Assembly (NCBI GenBank): GCA_051814705.1
Contig: JBPWQW010000001.1
Coordinates: 1-64,000 of the forward strand
Direction: 5' to 3'
From: Geojedonia sp051814705
GTDB taxonomy: Bacteria; Bacteroidota; Bacteroidia; Flavobacteriales; Flavobacteriaceae
Length of the DNA stretch: 64,000 nt
The notes beneath the pieces were generated by a model. That model was not told the DNA's origin. It saw only the letters and a program-made list of their open reading frames with translations, and did not search any database. Both the position numbers and the translations under genes were made by a program. Shown here one piece after another: positions 9,227-18,466 of the stretch (position 1 is the first letter of the stretch; every line of letters begins with the position of its first letter).

Positions 9227-12200
9227 TTAAAATTTAACGTCAACACCAAACATATATGATGATAATGTTGGATAACTGTTCAAACTAAATTCTCCAGGAA
9301 TAATACCTCTTGTTCCAGTCGTTTCGCCAGAAGGAATTCCAACTTCTGGGTCACCTTTATAAAACGGTGTATACGTCCATAAATTTGTTCCTGATACATA
9401 CATTCTTAAATAGGTTACAGGTAAGTTATCTAAAAATTTAGAAGGTAAAGAGTATCCAAATTGTAAATTACGAAGCCTAATATAATCTCCTTTTTGTAAA
9501 TATCGATCACTAGTCCCACTAGATTCATTTCTAAGAGGATTGTTCGCTGTAGGGTCAGGTAAAACATTAATATCACCAGGTTGTTTCCAATAATTCCAAG
9601 CATCTACTCTTTGATTGTTAGCAACCGAGGTTGCATCAGATAGTAATTGTTGTTCAACAGTGTTAAAAATATAATTACCTCCTTTAAAATAGAAATCAGC
9701 AGTCAATTCAAATCCTTTATAACTCATTGTAGAATTGAAACCGCCATCAAATTTTGCAAAAGGAGATTTTCCGCTCAAAAATACTTCTCCTCCATTATTG
9801 GTCGTTGTCACGTTATCATTTACATCCAAAAATAAGGCCTGACCATTTGCAGGATTTACACCAACATATCTAGGCAAATAAAAGGTATGGACTTCTTCTC
9901 CTACCCTTAAACCTGTGTAGAAATTTGTTGCAGTGAATAAATCATCATCGCCCTCTAATTTTTTAACCTTATTGTCATACAAGCTGAACAAAGCTCCAAC
10001 ATTCCATGAAAAATTTTCTCCTCTAATAATATCACCTCTTAATTCTATTTCAAAACCTGAGTTTTCTATTTCTCCAATATTTGATGTGATTACAGGATTA
10101 CTATAAAAAAAGGATTTTGGCACATCTAATAATAAATTGGACGTTGTCCTTTTATAATAATCAAATACACCTGTTAATCTATCATTAAATAGACCAAATT
10201 CCAATCCACCATCTATAGTGAAACTTTCTTCCCATCCTAGATTAGGATCCCCAAATTGAGAAGGGAACGAAGTTGTTTGACCGTTGTAACTACCATATCC
10301 ATATAAAGTTTGTGAGTCATATAATCCAATTTGATCATTTCCAGTAGTCCCAGCTGACACTCTTAATTTCAATGTGCTAATTGGACTATTTAAACTACTA
10401 AAAAAAGATTCATTGTGCACATTCCAAGCAGCACTTCCTGCCCAAAAAACACCATATTTAGTATTAGTCCCAAATCGAGAAGATCCATCACGTCGTATTG
10501 TTCCATTTAAAATATATTTATTATCATAAACATAATCAAAGGATCCAGCAACAGAAAATAAAGCATACGATGTTATTGCACCATCTACATTATTAGGGGT
10601 TGCTGCCACGTCTATAACAGTAGGGCCATTAACAGTAAAACCTTGTCCTCTTGCAAACGCATCTTCATAACGGCTCTTATTAAATTCGGAAAGAACTGTT
10701 GCAGTTACATGGTGCTTTTCAGCAAATACATTGTCATATGTAAATTTATTTAATATTGAATAGGTAAACCGTTGTGCGTTGAAAATATTTGTATCACCAT
10801 TTGGTTTTCCATAAAAAAGAATATCTAAATCAGAACCAGCATGTAACAAACCATGGTTAGTGGTTTGAATATAACTACCATTCGCAATAAAACTATAGCT
10901 AATATTTTTATGTAATCTAATATCGGCACTAACTGTTCCAAACCATCTATTGTCGGTATCGTTATCTTCATTGGCTCTAACTTGCTCAAGAGAACTAAGT
11001 CCACTATGTGTAGGGTTATATTTTCTTTGTCCTCTTAAAGTATAAAGTGGATTTCCATCAGCATCTTCTGCCCAAACCTTTTCATAGGCATTAAAAGTAT
11101 AACGACCAACAACAGAACTTTGTACGTTATTACGATCTCTAGGATCTTGATCATTTGAAGTTGAAAATCCAAGTTTTGTTGATAATTTTAACCAATCCCG
11201 TGCGTCATAATCTATATTTAAACGCGCTGAAGTTCTCTGAAAAGCCTTTTCGATTAGCTCAATTATTCCAGTGTCTTTATCGTTTGAGATAGACATAAAA
11301 TAACTCAGTTTCTCTTCTCCACCAGTTACAGAAAAATTGATAGAATTTAATTTAGCCTCTTTAAACAAATCATCGGTCCAATCATGATCATTTGCTATGA
11401 GCTCATCCCAACGTGCTTGGCTAGTTATTGTTGATCCAACACCAGCTCCTACAGCTCTTTCATATTCTAACTTTTCACGAGCATTCATAACTCGAAAATT
11501 TTTCTTAATTTCATTTGCGACACCTGTTCTGGTATGCAATCTAAATTGAGCACTTGTATTTTTTTTACCTGTTTTGGATGTAATAACTACTACACCATTT
11601 GCACCACGTGCACCATAAATAGCCGTACTAGCCGCATCTTTCAAAACGCTCATTGAAGATATATCTGATGGGTTAATACCAATAACATCCTCCTCATCTA
11701 CAGGAACCCCATCCAATAAATATAATGGCTCGTTACCAGCATTTATAGATCCTACCCCTCTAACCCTAACGAAAGCTGCGTTTCCTGGCTTACCATTTTG
11801 AGCAACGACCTGTACACCTGATGCTTTTCCTTGTAATCCGTTGTCAATACTAACTGAATTATTTGCTTTTTCTAATTGAACAGTTGTAATAGTTGAAATA
11901 GCAGCAGACAGATCTCCTCTCTTCTTAACACCGTATCCAATTATAACTACCTCTTCCAAAAGAGCAACATCCTCTTCAAGTGATACATTAATAGTATTAC
12001 TTGCGCCCACTCGCACTTCACTAGCTTTCATGCTTAAAAAGGAAAACACTAAGGTTTCACCTACAGTTGCTTTGATAGAATAATTCCCATCGAAATCTGT
12101 TTGGACACCTCTTGATGTCCCTTTCACAATAACATTTACGCCAGGCAATGGCAAGCCATCTGAAACTGAGGTAATTGTACCTGATATTGTTTTTTCTTGT

Positions 12201-12265
12201 GCAAAAGAAAATTGCACAAATAACGCTATAGAAAACGTCATTAATAAAGTTAAACTTCTTTTCAT
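9227..12265 (-). CDS. SusC/RagA-type TonB-linked outer-membrane receptor
   Basis: The ATG at 12265 gives MKRSLTLLM, a proper signal peptide; a 10-codon extension to a TTG at 12295 looks artefactual. The protein is about 1012 residues: signal peptide, carboxypeptidase-D-like barrel domain (about 20-100, ISGTITSVSDGLPLPGVNV), plug with the SusC signature (DGVPVDEEDVIGINPSDI and YGARGANGVVVITSK), then a large beta-barrel ending MFGVDVKF. It imports the ligand bound by SusD using TonB energy. First gene of the four-gene operon; no sigma/anti-sigma pair lies beside it. Confidence 0.95.
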   Translation of the reverse strand: MKRSLTLLMTFSIALFVQFSFAQEKTISGTITSVSDGLPLPGVNVIVKGTSRGVQTDFDGNYSIKATVGETLVFSFLSMKASEVRVGASNTINVSLEEDVALLEEVVIIGYGVKKRGDLSAAISTITTVQLEKANNSVSIDNGLQGKASGVQVVAQNGKPGNAAFVRVRGVGSINAGNEPLYLLDGVPVDEEDVIGINPSDISSMSVLKDAASTAIYGARGANGVVVITSKTGKKNTSAQFRLHTRTGVANEIKKNFRVMNAREKLEYERAVGAGVGSTITSQARWDELIANDHDWTDDLFKEAKLNSINFSVTGGEEKLSYFMSISNDKDTGIIELIEKAFQRTSARLNIDYDARDWLKLSTKLGFSTSNDQDPRDRNNVQSSVVGRYTFNAYEKVWAEDADGNPLYTLRGQRKYNPTHSGLSSLEQVRANEDNDTDNRWFGTVSADIRLHKNISYSFIANGSYIQTTNHGLLHAGSDLDILFYGKPNGDTNIFNAQRFTYSILNKFTYDNVFAEKHHVTATVLSEFNKSRYEDAFARGQGFTVNGPTVIDVAATPNNVDGAITSYALFSVAGSFDYVYDNKYILNGTIRRDGSSRFGTNTKYGVFWAGSAAWNVHNESFFSSLNSPISTLKLRVSAGTTGNDQIGLYDSQTLYGYGSYNGQTTSFPSQFGDPNLGWEESFTIDGGLEFGLFNDRLTGVFDYYKRTTSNLLLDVPKSFFYSNPVITSNIGEIENSGFEIELRGDIIRGENFSWNVGALFSLYDNKVKKLEGDDDLFTATNFYTGLRVGEEVHTFYLPRYVGVNPANGQALFLDVNDNVTTTNNGGEVFLSGKSPFAKFDGGFNSTMSYKGFELTADFYFKGGNYIFNTVEQQLLSDATSVANNQRVDAWNYWKQPGDINVLPDPTANNPLRNESSGTSDRYLQKGDYIRLRNLQFGYSLPSKFLDNLPVTYLRMYVSGTNLWTYTPFYKGDPEVGIPSGETTGTRGIIPGEFSLNSYPTLSSYMFGVDVKF

Positions 12266-12442
12266 AAAACTATCTTTTGAATTAGTCAACCACAAACATC
12301 ATAATTAAATCTTAAATAAACAAATACTTTCCTTAAATAAATGTTAAAATTACAGTAGAATGATCACAATTAAACTAACTAAATCTTTCATTTATTTATA
12401 AAAGCTTTAAAACATCCTATTTACATTGATATGTTATAATTT

Positions 12443-12450
12443 TAACTTTG
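12443..12450 (+). promoter_or_regulatory. Putative -7 element of rnhB
   Basis: TAACTTTG matches TAnnTTTG exactly and lies 16 nt before the TTG start of rnhB. No -33 TTG is found at the expected spacing. Confidence 0.4.
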
Positions 12451-12466
12451 TTTAAAATATAGCACC

Positions 12467-13069
12467 TTGAGTCTTAAATTACGTTTTTCTGATTTCGATT
12501 TGGAATGTGGAACCGATGAAGCCGGTAGGGGTTGTTTGGCTGGCCCTGTAACTGCTGCAGCTGTAATATTACCCAATACATTTAAAAATGAGATATTGAA
12601 TGATTCTAAGCAATTGTCCGAAAAAAAAAGAACCTTACTTAAAACAATTATCGAAAACGAGGCCATTACATTTGCTTACCATCATATTTGGCCCGATGAA
12701 ATTGATACGATCAATATTTTAAACGCTTCTATTTTGGCCATGCATAAATCGATAGAGGGCTTAACAGCCGAACCTGAATTTATCATTGTGGATGGCAATA
12801 GGTTTAAACCCTATAAAACTATTTCACATCAAACCATTATAAAAGGCGACGGTAAATATTTAAGCATTGCGGCAGCATCAGTTTTAGCTAAAACCAATCG
12901 GGATGCTTATATGGAAACCATCCATGAGGAATTCCCCATGTACAATTGGAAACAAAACAAAGGCTACCCAACCCAAGAGCACAGAAATGCCATTAGAAAG
13001 TACGGTATTTCAAAGTACCATCGAAAAACTTTCAGATTGTTACCTGAGCAATTAAAATTAGTGTTATAA
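12467..13069 (+). CDS. rnhB: Ribonuclease HII
   Basis: This 200-residue enzyme removes RNA from RNA-DNA hybrids, including single ribonucleotides in DNA. It shows the RNase HII signature GTDEAGRGCLAGPV with catalytic D17 and E18, FIIVDGNRF carrying a further Asp, and AAASVLAKTNRD. Length is normal. The start is TTG; the next residues align with the family N-terminus and there is a -7 box just upstream. An unknown lipoprotein gene follows. Confidence 0.95.
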   Translation: MSLKLRFSDFDLECGTDEAGRGCLAGPVTAAAVILPNTFKNEILNDSKQLSEKKRTLLKTIIENEAITFAYHHIWPDEIDTINILNASILAMHKSIEGLTAEPEFIIVDGNRFKPYKTISHQTIIKGDGKYLSIAAASVLAKTNRDAYMETIHEEFPMYNWKQNKGYPTQEHRNAIRKYGISKYHRKTFRLLPEQLKLVL

Positions 13070-13074
13070 CTTTT

Positions 13075-13082
13075 TATATTTG
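13075..13082 (+). promoter_or_regulatory. Putative -7 element overlapping an upstream TTG
   Basis: TATATTTG is an exact TAnnTTTG match lying just after rnhB. It contains the TTG at 13080 that would otherwise be the longest start for the next gene, which favours the downstream TTG at 13101. Confidence 0.4.
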
Positions 13083-13100
13083 TTAGAAAAAAAATCCGTT

Positions 13101-15551
13101 TTGAAAAAGCTTCACTCCATTATATATCTTATTTTACAGGGCACCATTATCATCATGCTGATGAGTTGTGTTAATGATACTAACAAAACTTCTCGTCTAC
13201 TGAATTTTGCCCCAGATGATACGTCGGTAATTATCAATAGTCATTCGATCGAAAATTTATCTCTAGCCATTGAACATAATGTCCTGTTAATCGAAACCTC
13301 CAAGTATTCCAAATTAAAAACTCTTAAACAACAACTTCAAATCTTAAAACACCTTAAAATAGATTCTAAATTTCTGATTTGTTTATCAAAAACCAATACC
13401 GATAGTATATCTTTTACCATTATAACAAAAGCTGTAGGAGGACTAAAAACGTTAGATTCCGTTTCAAGTATTACTTCAGAAACCTTTACTTCAAAAAAAT
13501 ACACCATAACGAAGACAACCATTAATGGTCAGACGCTTTTTAGCAGAACGATTGACAGTGTGTTTATAGGATCTAATACCTTATCAATAGTTGAGGATGC
13601 CAGCCCTAAAAAAACGATGGACCCAAATCTTGAGCAAATCTATAATACGCTAAACAAGGAAAAATCTGTATCGGTCATTCTAGATCTAAGAAACAATAAG
13701 ATAAAACCTTCTTTTTTTAAGGATGATGCACTAAACCAAAAGCTATTTTCAAATTATATGTTGCTAGATGTTGATATCTCACAAGATAATCTGGTTTGTA
13801 ACGGCATTACAAAAGCTACAGATTCTACAAAAAGTTTAATCAATGTGTTTAAAAATACACTTCCACAAGAAAACGGTATTGGTAGAATAGCTCCAAGCGA
13901 TGTTGATTATGCGTTGAGTTTTACCTATAATAATTTTAAAACCTTTAATACTAATCTTAAAAAAATCAGTGAAAAAGATTCGCTGGCAATTTCAACTGTT
14001 TTTGATAACAGTATTGAAATTGGTCTTCTACAATTGGACACTCAACAAGCCGTTGTGTTACATTCAATAGACGCCTCTATGACTCAAGAAGCCTTGGGAT
14101 CTCAAGATATTTCAGACACATTTAGGGAAATCCCAATTTCAGTTTATGAAAAACCTGATATTTTTCAACGTACATTATCTCCATTAATCCATTTTGAATC
14201 AGCTTCAAAATATATAGTACTAGACAATTTTTTTGTGTTTTCAGATTCAACTGATTTCTTAAAAAGCATCATTTCAAATTATCAAAACAAGACTACATTA
14301 AGTGAAAGTAGTAGCTTTAAAAATTTAATGGCAGATTTAAGTGACGCTTCCTCAATCTTTATTTATAACAACGCTTCATCTTTAAACGCGGTTTTAAACT
14401 CCAATTTTGCAGAAGAACTGAATCTTAAAATGGATTCGTATAAGGCTTCAGCTATACAATTTATTTACGATACTAATTTTGCACATGTCAATGCCGCTTT
14501 TAAAACCTTTAAATCCAAAGGTACAGCCAATTCAATATCAGAAGATTTAGATATAACTTTAGACGAAGAATTGCTTTCAGTCCCACAACTAGTAACTAAT
14601 CATACTAACAATCAAAAAGACATTATTGTTCAGGGTATTAATAATAACCTCTATCTTATCTCTAACCAAGGCAAGATTTTTTGGAAAAAACCATTAGAAG
14701 GAAAAATTTTGGGCAACATTGAACAAATGGATATGTATAAAAACGGGAGAATGCAATTCGTGTTTGCCACAGCTCATCGCGTCTATGTGATAGATAGAAA
14801 TGGTAAAGATGTTGGACCATTTCCATTGAAATTTAGAGACAATATCACGCAACCCCTTTCGCTTTTTGATTATGACAATAACAAAAATTACCGCTTATTG
14901 GTTACTCAAGGATCATCCTTATTAATTTATGACCAAACCGGTAACTCGGTTAAAGGCTTCGATTTTAAAAAAGATAACAGCCTCATTTCGTCTCAACCCA
15001 AACACTTTAGAATTGGAAAAAAAGATTATATCGTGTTTTCTCAAGGAAACAAACTAAAGATTTTGGACCGTACAGGACGTACGAGAATACTTGTAAAAAA
15101 TGACATCAACTTTTCCAAAAACGGTATCTTCCTTTATAATAATAATTTTATTACTACAAATGATAAAGGGATATTAATACAAGTTGATCAAAAAGGACAT
15201 TTGAGCAGTGTGAATCTAAATTTAAGCACTGAACATTCTATCACCTCAACTAGCAAGACTTTGGTAACCCTGTCCGAAAATCGCCTGACTATAAAATCAC
15301 GTTCTGTAGATCTGGATTATGGCGAGTACACTGCACCACAAATATTTTATATTAATGACAAGATTTATGTCACTACAACTGACTTGCAAGCCAAAAAAAT
15401 ATATTTGTTTGATAGTTTGGGTAAACTGATTGCCAATTTTCCAATTTATGGAAATTCTTCAATCGCTATGGACAATATCGACAAAGACAATAACCTAGAA
15501 GTCATAACCAAAGGCGATGGTAATAGTATTATTGTTTATGAGATTAACTAA
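13101..15551 (+). CDS. Large lipoprotein with C-terminal propeller-like region, unknown function
   Basis: Translation from TTG 13101 gives a standard lipoprotein signal (MKKLHS..., lipobox LMSC, Cys23) and about 816 residues; the longer TTG at 13080 sits in a -7 box. The N-terminal 480 residues alternate strands and helices, beginning NFAPDDTSVIIN. The C-terminal third has repeated strand motifs such as NNLYLISNQGKIFWKKPL, RVYVIDRNGKDVGPFPLKF and LLIYDQTGNSVKGFDF, like PQQ/WD-type propeller blades, ending VITKGDGNSIIVYEIN. No catalytic residues are recognisable. It follows rnhB by about 30 bp. The family is not known to me. Confidence 0.7.
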   Translation: MKKLHSIIYLILQGTIIIMLMSCVNDTNKTSRLLNFAPDDTSVIINSHSIENLSLAIEHNVLLIETSKYSKLKTLKQQLQILKHLKIDSKFLICLSKTNTDSISFTIITKAVGGLKTLDSVSSITSETFTSKKYTITKTTINGQTLFSRTIDSVFIGSNTLSIVEDASPKKTMDPNLEQIYNTLNKEKSVSVILDLRNNKIKPSFFKDDALNQKLFSNYMLLDVDISQDNLVCNGITKATDSTKSLINVFKNTLPQENGIGRIAPSDVDYALSFTYNNFKTFNTNLKKISEKDSLAISTVFDNSIEIGLLQLDTQQAVVLHSIDASMTQEALGSQDISDTFREIPISVYEKPDIFQRTLSPLIHFESASKYIVLDNFFVFSDSTDFLKSIISNYQNKTTLSESSSFKNLMADLSDASSIFIYNNASSLNAVLNSNFAEELNLKMDSYKASAIQFIYDTNFAHVNAAFKTFKSKGTANSISEDLDITLDEELLSVPQLVTNHTNNQKDIIVQGINNNLYLISNQGKIFWKKPLEGKILGNIEQMDMYKNGRMQFVFATAHRVYVIDRNGKDVGPFPLKFRDNITQPLSLFDYDNNKNYRLLVTQGSSLLIYDQTGNSVKGFDFKKDNSLISSQPKHFRIGKKDYIVFSQGNKLKILDRTGRTRILVKNDINFSKNGIFLYNNNFITTNDKGILIQVDQKGHLSSVNLNLSTEHSITSTSKTLVTLSENRLTIKSRSVDLDYGEYTAPQIFYINDKIYVTTTDLQAKKIYLFDSLGKLIANFPIYGNSSIAMDNIDKDNNLEVITKGDGNSIIVYEIN

Positions 15552-15698
15552 TAAGGTGTTTTCCCTTTGAAAAAAACAAATTCGCATTTTTGAATTGGCT
15601 AGTTATGAAGTCCTATAGTATTTTAAATAAAAGCAACCAAATCGAAGTCTTGAAATCTTAATGAAGCATCAAGGAATTTTCTATGGCTTTTTTAATGT

Positions 15699-16412
15699 TC
15701 AATGCATTTCTTTAACCAGGATTTTGGCTTCGAACAGATTGGAAAAATGCTTCAATAATTTCTCTTTAACATCCTCTATGGATACTTCTTTTACCCCAAG
15801 TTCAACATTTAAAGAGGCTACAGATTTCCCTCTAATCCCACAAGGGATTATATGATCAAAATAACCCAAATCTGTATTCACATTAAGCGCAAAACCGTGC
15901 ATGGTTACCCAGCGACTTGCCCTTACGCCCATAGCACAAATTTTACGCGCAAACGGGGTGCCTACATCTAACCAAACTCCAGTTTCTCCAGGGCTTCGTT
16001 GGGCTTTTAAACCGTATTCGTCAAGTGTAAGAATAATAACTTCTTCTAAAAAGCGAAGATATTTATGAATATCTGTAAAAAAATTATCGAGATCTAAAAT
16101 GGGGTAACCTACAATCTGCCCAGGTCCATGATAGGTAATATCCCCTCCTCTATTAATCTTGTAAAACGTCGCTCCTTTTTGGGCGAGTTGTGCTTCATTT
16201 AAAAGCAAATTGGAGATATGGCCACTTTTACCTAATGTATAGACGTGAGGATGTTCAACAAAAAGGAAATAATTTGGGGTTTCTAGATTCGTGTTTTCTT
16301 TTCGATTTTTAATCTTAATATCCAGAACACTCTTAAATATTGCTTCTTGGTAATCCCAAGTGTCCTTGTAATTTTTACGACCTAAATCTTGTATATCAAC
16401 AACCTTATTCAT
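15699..16412 (-). CDS. lipB: Octanoyl-[acyl-carrier-protein]-protein N-octanoyltransferase
   Basis: LipB transfers octanoate from ACP to the lipoyl domains of 2-oxoacid dehydrogenases and GcvH, the first step of lipoate synthesis. The 237-residue protein shows the family motifs: EHPHVYTLGKSG, RGGDITYHGPGQ, the catalytic Lys in ARKICAMGVRASRWVTMHG, and the catalytic Cys in DHIIPCGI. It lies 20 bp after the YqaE-type gene on the same strand. Lipoyl domains that it serves include the E2 subunit encoded at 36131-37477. Confidence 0.96.
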   Translation of the reverse strand: MNKVVDIQDLGRKNYKDTWDYQEAIFKSVLDIKIKNRKENTNLETPNYFLFVEHPHVYTLGKSGHISNLLLNEAQLAQKGATFYKINRGGDITYHGPGQIVGYPILDLDNFFTDIHKYLRFLEEVIILTLDEYGLKAQRSPGETGVWLDVGTPFARKICAMGVRASRWVTMHGFALNVNTDLGYFDHIIPCGIRGKSVASLNVELGVKEVSIEDVKEKLLKHFSNLFEAKILVKEMH

Positions 16413-16432
16413 TGCCTACAAAGATACATATT

Positions 16433-16591
16433 TTATCTATTAGGATTGTTCAAAATCACTAAGGCAGCAATTACCCCTGGAACCCAACCACAAAGCCACA
16501 GCAAAAAAACAATAAAAATTGAACCACAGCCTTTATCAATAACAGCAAGAGGTGGACAAATGATAGAAAGCAAGACTCTCCAAAAACTCAT
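16433..16591 (-). CDS. YqaE/Pmp3-family small membrane protein
   Basis: A 52-residue protein starting MSFWRVLLSIICPPLAVI and ending VPGVIAALVILNNPNR. Two hydrophobic helices flank a short loop (DKGCGS), and the ICPPLAV...GCG...LCGWVPGVIAAL pattern is that of the YqaE/Pmp3 proteolipid family, linked elsewhere to membrane-potential and salt stress. It is too short for routine ORF calling. Its stop lies 20 bp before the lipB ATG, so the two are probably co-transcribed. Function here is inferred from family only. Confidence 0.82.
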   Translation of the reverse strand: MSFWRVLLSIICPPLAVIDKGCGSIFIVFLLWLCGWVPGVIAALVILNNPNR

Positions 16592-16610
16592 AACGATTAA
16601 TTTTAAAAGA

Positions 16611-16626
16611 CCTGCCTGTTGGCAGG
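16611..16626. repeat. Short palindrome CCTGCC-TGTT-GGCAGG
   Basis: A perfect 6-bp stem with a 4-nt loop sits 20 bp upstream of the YqaE-type gene. It resembles the CCTGCC palindromes at 41859, 57154 and 57261 and may belong to the same REP-like family. Confidence 0.5.
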
Positions 16627-16674
16627 CTGGTTGACACAGCTATTTGACGCAATAATTTGTGAGTTGTTACACCT

Positions 16675-16682
16675 CAAATTTA
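16675..16682 (-). promoter_or_regulatory. Putative -7 element of the yqaE-like/lipB unit
   Basis: The minus strand reads TAAATTTG (TAnnTTTG), 83 nt upstream of the small-protein ATG. No -33 element is evident. Confidence 0.3.
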
Positions 16683-16725
16683 ATCACCTATTTCGTATTA
16701 ATTTTATTTGTAGTAGATTCGTGTT

Positions 16726-17784
16726 ATGAAGGTAAATTATGTTGTCTTATTTGCTTTGTTAGTTTCGCTTTCGGCTAAGGCACAATATTCTTTTTCTGGG
16801 CAAGCCGATAAGGAGCAATGGCAAAACAATGTGTATTTATCCTTGATTGAAGATTACAGGAAACTTTCCGGTGTATTTTCAGAGCAGATTATTTCTAAAC
16901 ATAAATTGGATAGTTTAGGTTATTTTCAATTTTACGGCAATCAACTAGATGCTGAAAACCGAATCTATCGTATTCATGTGGACAATTGCAATGACGCCGA
17001 CCAAAACCAAAATCACTTTGAAGGGCATTGTGACGACAGCAAAGAAGTATTGTTTATCGCCAAAAATAGTGACACTATTAACTTCCCATTTACCTTCGAC
17101 AACCAAATGTTTTGCAGGGTAATGTCCAGTAATGAAAAAGCTAATGTCTTTATCAGAATTGATTCCGTAAAAGAAGAAATGAAATATGCCTATGGCGAAT
17201 TTAGAAGTGAAGCCAGTAGAAAACTCAATAATAAAAAGTGGTTTAAAACACTTCAGGAATTTGGGGCAAGTCTTCATGAACCCTTGGCTGAGCTCTATAT
17301 TTATGCCTTTCTTTCGGACAGAAGCAATAGTTTTCATGAATATTATTTGGAAGATTTAAAATCCAACCCTTATTATGATAAATTGTTAAACCAATTGACA
17401 CGAAATTATCCAAGCTCTCCATACACCAAACAATATCAAAACGAAATCGCTTCCGATAAATACAGTATTCATCCAAATCAGGACATTGCAAATCAATGGC
17501 TTACTTATGCCGCTTTGATCCTTTTAGGGTTTTCAATTTTTATCAATATTGTGCTCTTTTCTAAATTGTATCAGAAAAAAAAGCATGTCAAAACCGATTT
17601 AAAATCCGCTCTCACCAAACAAGAGCAAAACATCCTTAAACTTTTATTGGAAGATAAAAGCAACAAAGATATCGCCGAAGCTTTATTTGTGAGCTTAAGT
17701 ACAGTAAAAACCCATGTTAACAACGTCTATAAAAAATTGAATGTGCAAACTAGAGATGATGCTAAAAAACTGTTTAACAGTTAA
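16726..17784 (+). CDS. Membrane-anchored LuxR-type transcriptional regulator
   Basis: The 352-residue protein has a signal peptide (1-19), an extracytoplasmic domain of unknown type with several Cys residues (about 60-115), one transmembrane helix (about 259-280, TYAALILLGFSIFINIVLF), and a C-terminal LuxR/GerE helix-turn-helix (about 292-350: LTKQEQNILKLLLEDKSNKDIAE...STVKTHVNNVYKKLNV). This layout, sensor outside and DNA-binding domain inside on one chain, recurs in flavobacteria. Ligand and targets are unknown. It is divergent from the YqaE/lipB unit. Confidence 0.8.
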   Translation: MKVNYVVLFALLVSLSAKAQYSFSGQADKEQWQNNVYLSLIEDYRKLSGVFSEQIISKHKLDSLGYFQFYGNQLDAENRIYRIHVDNCNDADQNQNHFEGHCDDSKEVLFIAKNSDTINFPFTFDNQMFCRVMSSNEKANVFIRIDSVKEEMKYAYGEFRSEASRKLNNKKWFKTLQEFGASLHEPLAELYIYAFLSDRSNSFHEYYLEDLKSNPYYDKLLNQLTRNYPSSPYTKQYQNEIASDKYSIHPNQDIANQWLTYAALILLGFSIFINIVLFSKLYQKKKHVKTDLKSALTKQEQNILKLLLEDKSNKDIAEALFVSLSTVKTHVNNVYKKLNVQTRDDAKKLFNS

Positions 17785-17889
17785 TTAAAAAATTAATCCT
17801 AGGTACTAGTACTCATTTCAAACCTCACTTTTTTGCTTTGAAAGATTAATTTCATGATGTTTGTATACTACTAATCTTAAAAAACCATT

Positions 17890-18366
17890 ATGAAATACCT
17901 ATTAAACACTATAAAAAGTCAAGCTGAAGCGATTGCATTTAAATTTTTTGTTATCATTTGCCTATTTATAGGTACTGCTACTTCTGCACAAAATGCAGCG
18001 GATAATGCCAATGGCATTGACTATACCAAGCCCGTTCCTAACGAAAATGCAGGCGTCCTTTCGTTTGAAACCGAAGAAATCGATTATGGCACCATCCCAC
18101 AAAATGCAGATGGTGTAAAAGTTTTTAAATTTACAAATACTGGGTCGAATCCAGTTGTGATTTCTCAGGTTAAAACCTCTTGTGGCTGTACTGTTCCAAC
18201 ATATTCAAAAGAGCCTGTCTTAGCGGGATCGACTGGAGAAATCCAAATTAAATATGCGACTAACAGAATTGGTAAATTTACAAAAACCATTACTGTGATA
18301 TCCAACGCTTCTGAGCCTAACAAAGTCATAAAAATTAAAGGCGAAGTACTAAAACCTGAAGAATAG
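17890..18366 (+). CDS. DUF1573 domain secreted protein
   Basis: The 158-residue protein has an N-terminal hydrophobic segment (about 16-33, AFKFFVIICLFIGTATSA) and one DUF1573 immunoglobulin-like domain (about 53-155). Its hallmarks are ETEEIDYGTIPQNADGVKVFKFTNTG, the paired cysteines of VKTSCGCTVPTY, and the IQIKYATNRIGKFTKTITV strands. DUF1573 proteins are very common in Bacteroidota and resemble the ASPM-SPD-2-Hydin fold; no biochemical role is established. It precedes lysS by 100 bp. Confidence 0.85.
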   Translation: MKYLLNTIKSQAEAIAFKFFVIICLFIGTATSAQNAADNANGIDYTKPVPNENAGVLSFETEEIDYGTIPQNADGVKVFKFTNTGSNPVVISQVKTSCGCTVPTYSKEPVLAGSTGEIQIKYATNRIGKFTKTITVISNASEPNKVIKIKGEVLKPEE

Positions 18367-18411
18367 AATTTAATAGCAGCTTTAAGTCCCCAATTAAATC
18401 AAACTGATAAG

Positions 18412-18446
18412 TTGTATGCTAATTTTTGTAAATTAATGTAATTTTG
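18412..18446 (+). promoter_or_regulatory. Putative lysS promoter
   Basis: TAATTTTG at 18439-18446 fits TAnnTTTG, with a TTG at 18412-18414 some 24 nt upstream. The -7 box lies 20 nt before the lysS ATG. Confidence 0.4.
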
Positions 18447-18466
18447 CATTTTATAAATACTTTAGC

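Noticed and set aside
16389..16634. Plus-strand 81-residue ORF
   Set aside because: It overlaps lipB's start and runs opposite the YqaE-type gene; composition is not protein-like.
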